Shown piece after piece: positions 55,567 to 64,000 of a DNA stretch of 64,000 nt (position 1 is its first letter; the number at the start of each line of letters is the position of its first letter). Below the pieces are notes generated by a model that was not told the origin of the DNA, did not search any database, and was given only the letters and a program-made list of their open reading frames with translations. Both the position numbers and the translations under genes were made by a program. The DNA comes from Castanea sativa (taxonomy: Eukaryota > Streptophyta > Magnoliopsida > Fagales > Fagaceae). The stretch is taken from positions 19,841,614-19,905,613 of the forward strand of contig NC_134015.1 in assembly GCF_040712315.1 (NCBI RefSeq), in the 5' to 3' direction.

Positions 55567-58320
55567 ATGGGTGTTACTTATATCATACTTGCTCACGTTG
55601 GTTTTGATCCATGGACTGCTACTATCTCGTTTTAGTTATACTAGCCGCTGACGGGAAACTAAGAATATTATTAATAATTATTTTATGGTTTAGATATTAA
55701 AAGAAATTATTCCATTGCAATGACCATCATCAACCTTTTCAACAAACTTTAACACCTATTTCTCTGTTTAAAAGCCAAAAAATTAAAAGAAACGATTAAT
55801 TTCCATTAATCAAAGGACTAAACTACAGCATTCAAGCTTTAGCTACAGCTTTTAACAGTGAACAAAGATAAACCATCTAAACCTAGGAAACAAAGCAAAA
55901 ACCATTAAAAAAATTAAAACAAAAATAAATAAATAAAAAACAGTAAAACAAATAGATTCGCCTTTGCACCTTAATGAGGAAAAAAAAAATATGAACCTTC
56001 TTAAACTATTTACCCAAAAATCTTTGCTACTTTTATAACTTAATATATTAGGCTACTAATTCAAGAAAACATTTGTACTTGCACAACAACACAAGCACAT
56101 GCTATGCATAGAGTGGAAGATCATATAAGAGTGAACAAAGTCATATGGTGTTTAAATAAGAAAACAAACAGGAAAATTCAAAATTTACCAATTCAATATC
56201 ATAGGATTACGGCTTTGTGTCAAAATTATAAGAAAAAAAATCCTTTTGCTTTCCAAAAGCAAAGAAAAAAATCTTTGAAAAAACTATTGTTTAAAACACA
56301 CACACACACAAAAAAAAAAAAAACAAAAAAAAAACAAAAACAAAAGCGAGGTTTTTTTCAAATTGAGATTACCCAAAAAGCATTTAGTCCACAAAAAAGG
56401 AGGGGAAGACTAATTTAGTAATTAAGAAAGCATATCAACTTTAGTGGGGAAGACTAATTTAGTAATTAATATCATTGCCAATTTTCTTCACACCTTAGCT
56501 AAAAAACCCTTCATTGGGGGATGCAAAGGAAAAAGAAATTGTGACTGCAAAATCTATAAAGATGTTCCCCTGCAAATATCATAATGATCAAAATAAATGA
56601 AACCCATTATACAAAATTTAACATTTAAATAAATAAATAAATAAGCTGCACCTAGTATTGCATTCAAGTCTTAAAGGTGAAATTTCTAACGTGGATACCT
56701 GAAGTGAATCATCGAATATACTATTTTCTGATTCTTTGAAACCGTAAAAGACAGGAAGAACAAAAGGAAGGGGGGGTGGAACATAAAATTAGTCGACTAA
56801 CTTTTTACTATAAAATCTAAAATAGTAATGTACATCCAATTTAATAATTAATATACAAGTTAAGTAGTTTATAATTCAATATATGCTACAAAATGTGTAT
56901 CTAATTAAAATTAAATAATCATGAGACAGTTGACAAAAAGATTTAATATCTTTAATCAACTATGAAATGGGCAAAGTATAATGACTAAGATAAAAAAAGA
57001 GTACTAATAATTTAAAAACAATCATTCAAACTTCAATGAATAAAAATCATCTAATATAATACAAGTACAGCCAAATACATGTTATATTATTTTTATCTAT
57101 AAATTAATTAAATGATAAATAGAAGTAAATTTTAATAAGGTACATTTATAAATTATAATGTTATATGATATGTTGATTAATTTTAAAACAAATAAATATA
57201 TGATAATAAAATAATGAAAAAAAAAAAAAAAAGAAAGGAAAAGAAGAATACCTATGTACCTAGGAAAGTGGAAATGCTTGAATATGCTTCACAATCAAAG
57301 GGCCTACACGGCTACAGCATACACAATTGCTTTTGTAGGAAAAAAAAAATTAACCATACACGTGGGTGATTGTCTCGAGTTTGCTGCAATATTTATTCAC
57401 TGTTTACAGAGAACAGAAGCTTTGTTACACTTTACATTGTAAATGACGAAACATAGAGGAAAGTAAAACAGGAAAAGAAAGAAAAAGAAGAAGGCAGAGT
57501 TGAGTTGTTGAGAGAATGAGAGCTGAGTCGCCATGCCAGAGATAGAAGCAGTCAGACAAGAAAGTGAGAGAGAGAGAGAGAGGGAGAGAGAGAGAGTTAC
57601 GTGTGTAGAAAAATGTCTGCAACTGTGTGGTGATGCGGCGCCTCCAGCCTTCAATCTTACTACTGCTGTGGGGCAAGTAAGCCCTAAAGTGTTAAAATAG
57701 CTGTGCATCTCAAAATTCTGAATGTCTAATTATTTATTTATCATTAATTAGATTAGAAAGCCAAATGTCTGAAGTTTTGAAACTCTCTTTGGAAGAAAGA
57801 GAGGTTGGCGTTAGCAAGCTGAAGGGCTAAAATTTTGAAACCATGAAACACAGGTAGAGGAAAAGGAGGGGAGACCAAAAGGATTGTCGTTAAAGAGTAA
57901 AGACTATTCGGATTGGGTTAAGGCTTTATGCCTTTATGGATTGGTGGCCGTACAACGTTAACGTAAATATTTTCTTTTTAGCAGTATTTTAAAATTTAGA
58001 AAAAGTATTTTAAAATTATAAGGAAAATTAAGAAAAAAGAATGGTAATGACATGGTTGCTGATGTGGTTCAATGTGAGCGTAGCAATATTAAATGTTACG
58101 TTTCAGTTTTTAGTAATATATAGATATAGATGGCATACGCATCTGATCAAGCTGCTTCTGTGTTATCCATAGATAAAATTTCATACAATAATTTATCTTA
58201 TAAATTGAAGGTAGTGTCCCGCAGGGACTCCAGTAGTCTACCACCACTCCTGCTAGCAATATTCCAATTTATCAAAAAAGTCCTCCTCCTCAACCATCGC
58301 TGCCACCATCACTATTATGA
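55567..58320 (+). pseudogene. Small secreted Pro-rich protein, copy D, split by Helitron
   Basis: The N-terminal part (55567-55640) and the rest (58131-58320) are separated by a 2.49-kb Helitron. Without the insert the hydrophobic segment (LVLIHGLLLSRFSY) runs in frame into SDQAASVLS and NNLSYKLKVVSRRDSS. However, a 4-base gain near the ATG shifts the start, and a one-base loss at about 58244 shifts the Pro-rich tail (SNIPIYQKSPPPQPSLPP in the next frame), which reaches its stop at 58318-58320. It is a pseudogene by three independent lesions. The KLKVVS motif is fully kept. Confidence 0.78.
55641..58130 (-). mobile_element. Helitron, 2,490 bp
   Basis: On the minus strand it starts TCTATATCTATATATTACTA and ends ...CCCGTCAGCGGCTAG. 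It is inserted precisely between A (55640) and T (58131), the standard Helitron target. The subterminal hairpin CCG-TCAG-CGG is short. No RepHel (Rep/helicase) frame is visible, so it is non-autonomous. Inside are AT-rich DNA and a (GA)n run (57567-57595). Frames at 57397-57708 (minus) are unassigned; they may be captured DNA or chance. Confidence 0.85.
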
Positions 58321-58782
58321 ATGTTGTACATGCATACTCTCTATTTAAGTTTCCCACGTTGGAAATTTTAATTTCTTTAAATATGATTCCATTATTAGCT
58401 TTTCATTATCTAAGCTTTTATGTGAAGATAATTTATTACTTAAAGTCATGATTTCAGTTGTTTTTTCAATTATGTGTAAAAATATGTGCATTATAGTGTG
58501 TACAACGATATTTATTCATTTAAAATGATACGAAATGTATTTTGACTATCTCTTTTGTCCCTGTTTTAGCAGAGCACAAGTACATTTTTAGACAAAGTTT
58601 ATAAATAAATATAATCTAACAACAAAATTGACATTGTTTGTGATAGCTTGATAAGTAAAAAAAGTGATACTAAAGGTAGTACGAAATGAAAATGGTTCCG
58701 CGATTTTAGAGAAATTAATACTTGTAAAAAAGCCAAAAAACACTTCTCTCTTTGCATTCCAAAAGTCTCATCGTGTGTGTTA
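58321..58782. other. 3' flank of copy D, no gene seen
   Basis: AT-rich sequence with partial similarity to the 3' flanks of A and C ('tgatt.cattatt'). Confidence 0.4.
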
Positions 58783-59846
58783 GAGCACTCTCATCAGCTA
58801 TGTTAAATGTGCCAAATGTTAAATATTTGGCATTTGGCACACCAAAAACAGAGCATCATGAGGTGTATTAAATGTGCCAAAATTTTGAGACATGCTACAG
58901 TACCGTTTTAGCTTTGGCACGGTACGGATCAATATGCTATATAGTTTTATTATTTTTTATTCTCTTTTCTCTCTCCACTCTCATCACTTTTCCTTTCTTT
59001 TTTCTCTCCTCTCTCATTCTTCCTCAAACATTCGGACTGGACGCCAAGGACCATCTCTTCTTTCACTCTTTTTTCTTCTCATTGTTGTTGCTTTTCTCTC
59101 TTCTATTCAGCCTCGCCGCACCACCTAATGTCGATCAGTGTTGCTGTGGGGTTTTTTTTTTTTGTGCAGTGATTTGATGGGTGGGTTCAGCAGTGGGTGT
59201 GTTCAGATAGTGATGGGCAGATCGGTTGGGTTCTGGGTGCGAATTCAGTTGTGGGTGGGCTGCCCTGTGGATGGGTCGACGGTGGGGGGTGGTCAGTGGG
59301 TCGGCGGTGGGTGGGTGCGAATTTGGTTGTGTTTTTTGTTTTCTGTGGTGGTGGCTTTGGTGTTCTACTGTGGTGGTTCTGGTGTGAGACGGTGGTGGGG
59401 TGGGATGTGGGATGTTGATGGGTGGGTGGGTTGACGGCGGGTGGGTTAGTGGCAGCAGTGGGTGGGTCAGCCTTGCCTTGGAGTTCAGCTTTTTTCTCTC
59501 ATTTCTCTCTGTATATTGGCGGCTAATGGTTTTTTGTTGGTGGTGGCGGGTTGTACCTCTGGGTGGTGGTGGTGGGCTATGGTTGATTTTGTGGGGGTGG
59601 TCGGTGGTTGTGGGCTGTGGCGGTTGATCTGTGGGTGTGGGTAGTGGAGGATTTTGTATATGTATATATATTTGCAAAAGTTTTTTTAGATTATTTTAAT
59701 GTGTTGGATATATTATTTTAATGTGTTGAAGGAAAAAATAAAATATCTGATGAATGGAGTATTGTAAAGTGGTGTATTAAAATGATAAAGTCTGCTTTTG
59801 GTGTGTTAAAATGACATTTTTTATAAGTGAGCTAATGAGAATGTTC
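58783..59846. mobile_element. PIF/Harbinger-like non-autonomous element, 1,064 bp
   Basis: TIRs GAGCACTCTCATCAGCT and GAACATTCTCATTAGCT (inverted right end), flanked by TTA (58780-58782 and 59847-59849). The middle (59130-59650) is strongly GT-rich on the plus strand (runs of 'gtgggtgg' and 'ggtggtgg'). No transposase is present. Confidence 0.8.
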
Positions 59847-59849
59847 TTA

Positions 59850-60477
59850 TGGTTAACAAAAAAATTGGACACAGCGACGTATAAGCCAATGATCAGTGAG
59901 GATTTCGCTGAAAGAAAGGAACATAAGTACATTGATCCTTATCAATGTTTTGTGACACCAAAATTATATTTTAAAACATAAATTTGTAAAACTTTTGTAA
60001 TAAAAAATTTAGTGACTTTAGAAAATTCCACTTATTAGTTTCTTCATTATTATTATTATTATTATTATTGACAGTATTGAAAAATAGCAATATAATGCAC
60101 AACAATTTTAAATATCAAATGTTTAATTAACAAAAGAAATTAATTTTTCATAAGTTTTACGAAACAATTAATTTTGATTTTAAAATCTAAAATTTAAAAT
60201 GTACATATTAAAATTGCTATTTTTTTAAACACACTATTTCAAAAAAAAAAAATTTGAGAAGAAGGCTATAGATTCATTAGAGAGAAGTTGAATCGGCTAA
60301 AAGTACAATATTGAGGTGTGGAAGAACATCCTCCTTCCACAACGAGAAACCTATGAAACCTTTGATATATTTAGTATATATAGCAAAATTATGAGTTATA
60401 GAATTGTCAGTACGTGTCATGTATTAACTTTATATTATAAAAAATGATACTTTTAAGCTGTGAGTAATTATTAGTAT
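59850..60477. other. Spacer, no gene seen
   Basis: AT-rich; (TTA)n at about 60046-60069. Confidence 0.5.
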
Positions 60478-60607
60478 TTTTTTTAAAGAATTTTATCCTA
60501 TGGTGTCCACTCTTGATGATAACTCTTTATCATCAAACTAAAACACCAATCGGTATTTGCTATAGGCGAGGATTAAACCTCAGATCTCTTATGATTGACA
60601 CCATATT
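60478..60607 (-). mobile_element. SINE copy 2 (Au-like), 5'-truncated
   Basis: On the minus strand 'agagatctgaggtttaatcc', 'gattggtgttttagtttgat' and 'gagttatcatcaagagtgga' align with the SINE at 8249-8413, ending in an A-rich tail. Box A is missing. Confidence 0.7.
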
Positions 60608-60885
60608 TGTGTGAATGAATGGAGCATTAATACTTCAATGGCATTGAATAATTTTCTCAATTTTATTTCGCAACAGGGAAATATGAAATTGATATGGGAA
60701 CTCGTTAGGAACATCTTTAGCCATTAATTTTATATTGCTCTCATCTAAGCAAAGCAATGATAACTATCAATTTTTACATCATCAGAAAAATGGATGAAAA
60801 TTATTAAAGATATGTTAGCCGAATAGCATAGGATCAATCCCAATCTATTGGAATATCTTGTTCTCATAAGTTTTACCAAAAATTA

Positions 60886-61215
60886 ATTTTCATAGCCCAC
60901 ATTAAGTTTTTAAAACGTGGCTATAGCTTAGAAAAACGTGGCTATAGGACCATTTGGTCTATAGCCGCGTTTTTTTGGGCCACGTTTTCTACCGTGACCT
61001 AATATGCGTAACTATAGGCTTGAGGGGTCTATGGCCACATTTTTTCAACCGTGGCCATAGGACATACTCTAGCCGCGTTTTTAAAACGCGGCTTTAGGAA
61101 AGGATTATAGCCGCATTTTAAAAATGCGGCTTCAGGCCATCTCTATGGCCACGTTTTTAAAACGCGGCTTTAGCCCACAACTATGGCTGCATTTTGAACG
61201 CAGCTATAGCCCCTG
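60886..61215. repeat. CACTA-like subterminal palindrome array
   Basis: About ten units of 'atagccgcgtttttaaaacg' type in both orientations ('aacgcggctttag', 'aaatgcggcttcagg'). They differ in sequence from the 11-22-kb element. A CACTA terminal repeat is not visible at the left edge; the class is inferred from the array. Confidence 0.6.
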
Positions 61216-62382
61216 AATACTTTTTTGAATTAAATCATGAAAATCTCTCTTGACAATCAGCACCATTCACATGTTTTTGACTACTTGTTAGTTATGGAAC
61301 ACTGTTTTTAACTAGCTTAGGATTGTGTATCACTATAAGGATTATCAAAATGCATAGAACTTACAGAAAGTCTTCTGAACTATATCAGAAACTAGAAACA
61401 TGCAAACTGACATGCGCATAATTGGTGAAATGGATGGCTTATGAGAAACTTAACATGACTAAATATCATAGAGTCAAAAGCATATATAATAATGTGGCTA
61501 AGTGTTTATTTTTTCACACTAATATTTTTATTACTTCAAAGATTAGCAATAGAAAGAAGATTCTAATTGTGAAATAAAATTTTGTAACCTGGATAATGCA
61601 ATCAGGACTTTATATATGAAAACTTATCAAAGAGGCATGATTGTTGGAAACTTTTATCACATATAAAGAAAGTTAAATAAAATGATACCCCACAAATGCA
61701 TTATCCATTATTTAAAAAAAAAAAAAAAAGAAAAGGAAAAAGAAAAAAAAAAAAAAAAAGGAACTTTTACCACCAAGTCCCATATATCAAATGCCACTTG
61801 CTAGCAAAAAATTAGAATATAACAAGCTTTCAGTTAATTTAACCATTAATTTTTCACTTTTCATTCACATTGTAAATCAATCTAGTCAAGCATCTCTAAT
61901 CATCTCTACAACAATTTTCATGACATCAAATGGTATGAACCAGATAAGAAACTATATCATAGTGGTCAAAGTAGATAAGTACTACTGCTAAAACCAACTT
62001 GACTAGTGGCAATGCCAAATAAGTCCAAGTGATCAATCTGATATTGCTGTAGAAAGAAGACAAACAGTACCATAATAATTTATGGAATTTTCCATTGAGC
62101 ATTAGGTCATTAATATATTCAATCAATAAGAAAGCAGGTACAATTGCAGGCAAGTTGAACAACTAGTTACCAAATACTTTCACCATAACAAACAAAGCTT
62201 TAACATTGACTAGAGCCACAAAAGATTATTGCATGCAAGGATTCAAGATTTTAATTGACATTGTATAAACTTTCAATAAAAACTTTGTTAAGGAATCAAC
62301 GTCTAAAAAGAGGCAAAAAGAAATTTATGGAAAGAATAATTAAAAGTTGCAGTGAAGAAAGAAAATGCAAGAACCACTCTAC
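61216..62382. other. Spacer, no gene supported
   Basis: AT-rich with A tracts (61715-61760). No further RPN5-like exon was found here. Confidence 0.5.
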
Positions 62383-62766
62383 CTTAACATTAGTTCATAG
62401 TAAATCCGCTTCAACTCCAATAGAAATGGTATATCAACAGGAGCCTCTTCAACAAGATTGTCACCTTCTTTAGGCTTTTTCTTTTCTTTTGAAGTATCAA
62501 TATCAAAAACCCTTGGACTGATCTTCCTTGACAGGATTTGGGCACAAACATAATCCTGGCGGTCTAAGCACAAATGAACCTGCAACTTGTTTTTTGAAAC
62601 AAGTTACATGCAGTTAGCATCAGTTTTATAACACTTCCCCCTCAAAAAAACCTTTTAGTAATGAACAAGTGCTGAGAATAATAAAAACAACACAAAAAGA
62701 GGCACATACTTGTTCTAGAATAAATGCAATTTTCTCAGTTTTTGCCATTGCACCAAAGGTTTCCAC
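62383..62766 (-). pseudogene. RPN5: RPN5 (26S proteasome lid subunit) gene fragment, two exons
   Basis: Two exons with proper splice-like borders are on the minus strand. 62766-62710 encodes VETFGAMAKTEKIAFILEQ (acceptor CTCTACAG, donor GTATGT). 62579-62383 encodes [20 protein letters not shown], then [20 protein letters not shown] and [14 protein letters not shown] (acceptor TTGCAG, donor GTAGAG). They match the middle of plant RPN5, the PCI-domain subunit of the 19S lid. Against the family as I recall it there are several unusual residues (Cys for Arg in DYVRAQ, Val in APADIP, Phe for Ser). Exons normally on either side (helical N-terminus, YYSHNNDYLEICRCY onward, PCI domain) are not found within about 1.2 kb. 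This is best read as a captured or relic fragment. Confidence 0.75.
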
Positions 62767-62767
62767 C

Positions 62768-63833
62768 TGTAGAGCTTGATAGTCAAAAAGTGTAATAGGA
62801 AAAAAAGGAACAACCCTAACTTACAGCAACTAAATTAAAAATCTGGACATTTCAAAAAGGAACATTAGGTTGTTTTGGACTCAATATTAAGTATTGCATA
62901 TTCTGCTCTTCCATGTTCCATGTAGTGTTGGAAATACAGGGGATAGTATAGACTTTGCACATTACAGGGGATAGTATGGTCACGGTTTTGAAATTGCTTT
63001 GGTTTTAGTTTTATTTTTTACAACCTCCTCACACAGAACTTGGTTTTAGTTTTATTTTTTACAATTTATTAGATATATTTGGACAGTTTCGAAAATTGGA
63101 CATATGGCTAATCCTAATTCAAACCACTTTGAAGTTTTACGCATGGCCCAAAAGGCTAGAAGTTGAAGACGAATCTAACTATTGGTTCAAGCCCATCAAG
63201 CCTAAAAAAGAACTAATACAATAAATATGGCCCAAATGAATATTTTGTTTGATTAACTTAAGGAGCATTAAAAAAAAATTTAGTTACCCATAAATAACCC
63301 CTCCCTGTAACCCAATGCATGAGGTCAAGTTATTTTTCAATGCTCATTAATTTAATCAAACAAAAAACATTGAATGGGTGGAAAAATTGTACGGAATGAT
63401 ATATTTATAACATTAAAAAAATCATTAAAAAAAGGACTTTCTATTCCACATTCTTCAAGGAATCTAAATTAACTGCTACAAACAAATGGTGCCACTATTC
63501 ATTCTCATTCCAGCACACAAACATAACAGACAAGTCATAAAGTTCAGTAAAATTAAGGTCATCCATACATTGATTAGTCGTATCTTATTTAAAGTATATA
63601 TGTAGGACCTTTTTTTTCCTATGACACACTATAATTGAGCAGAATTATGATTATTCTTACCAAACTTTCCTCATAAGAAGACTCGTAATTTGGGATGTGA
63701 AGTATTTGCCAACTGCTCCTGCATTCCTAGGACAGCCCATACTCCAACCACCTGCACCAAGGAAAAAAAAGAGCATTGAGGAAAGCAGCCCTTTTCATTT
63801 ATGTTGTTCTATATTTAAGGCAAACTTGAGCAA
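62768..63833. other. Spacer with one exon-like segment
   Basis: An open stretch at about 63760-63670 (minus) has CAG before and GTAAGA after it, like an exon, but I cannot assign it. Short direct repeats 'ttggttttagttttattttt' are at about 62997 and 63041. Otherwise there is no gene. Confidence 0.4.
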
Positions 63834-63892
63834 ACTTTTGTATTTGCCAATCCTTTCCACTTCTGGCTCAATTCCTACATTCTTAAAGACAC
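63834..63892 (-). pseudogene. SPPA: SPPA (signal peptide peptidase A-type protease) exon fragment
   Basis: After an acceptor-like TTCTGTAG the minus strand reads GVFKNVGIEPEVERIGKYKS, matching the block before the catalytic Lys region in plastid SppA-type serine proteases (usual form G-x-x-x-K-x-GIEP-x-V-x-RIGKYKSAGDQL). After KYKS the similarity is lost (LLKF, then a stop). Only this one exon piece is seen and the window ends 108 bp upstream. It has the same orientation as the RPN5-like fragment. Confidence 0.55.
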
Positions 63893-64000
63893 CTACAGAA
63901 CAAATTTTTTGAAATCTCCATCAAATAATACAATTAGAGGCATGAGTTAGCTCAGACTACAAGTTTTAATAATTGGAAAATTAGGAATGAAATTTTGTAT

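Noticed and set aside
59135..59677. 180-residue minus-strand ORF rich in Pro, Thr and His
   Set aside because: It is the translation of the GT-rich low-complexity centre of a non-autonomous element; no domain and all six frames are biased.

Overview
The window looks like plant nuclear DNA from a dicot: Ty1/copia and Ty3/gypsy retrotransposons with plant-type domains, CACTA, hAT, Helitron and MITE elements with classical plant termini, a tRNA-derived SINE, AT-rich spacers, and degraded exons resembling plant RPN5 and SPPA. A woody dicot such as a member of the Fagaceae is my guess from how these repeat families look, not something the sequence proves. Most open frames are transposon fossils or chance. 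The only host-type genes are a small family of short secreted proline-rich proteins and two captured gene fragments at the right end.

Layout. 1-6769: 3' part of a Sirevirus-like Ty1/copia element on the plus strand (pol remnant, a promoter-like region, an env-like ORF, PPT, 3' LTR). 6770-11185: spacer with a duplicated block, a SINE, and a MULE-like foldback interrupted by a solo LTR. 11186-22716: an 11.5-kb CACTA element (TSD TAT) with a decayed Ptta/En/Spm-type gene, holding a LINE 3' end and a possible solo LTR. 22717-24823: spacer, including the first repeat-unit flank. 24824-34519: a Tat-like Ty3/gypsy element read on the minus strand, with dual RNase H and a decayed multi-exon antisense gene. 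34520-38640: copies A and B of the small secreted-protein family. 38640-41428: MITEs, a foldback, an orphan CACTA end and part of an old LTR. 41429-48837: a second Sirevirus-like element, minus strand, with gag and env-like ORFs but no pol. 48838-49990: rest of the old LTR and a small Helitron. 50040-58320: copies C and D, with a solo LTR between them. 58783-59846: a 1.06-kb TTA-flanked element. 60478-64000: a second SINE, a CACTA-like subterminal array, then RPN5-like and SPPA-like exon fragments.

Biological centre. Four paralogous units (A about 23.7-24.2 plus 34.57-37.66 kb; B 37.87-38.64; C 50.04-52.07; D 55.24-58.5 kb) share a CT tract, a GAAGCTTC palindrome, a TATA region, a hydrophobic N-terminus, a KLK(V/L)VS motif and a Pro-rich tail. 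Only copy B reads through as one ORF. Copy A is split by a hAT element, copy D by a Helitron, copy C has a frameshift, and a gypsy element interrupts the 5' flank of A. The family is unrecognised by me; it is the best candidate here for undescribed biology.
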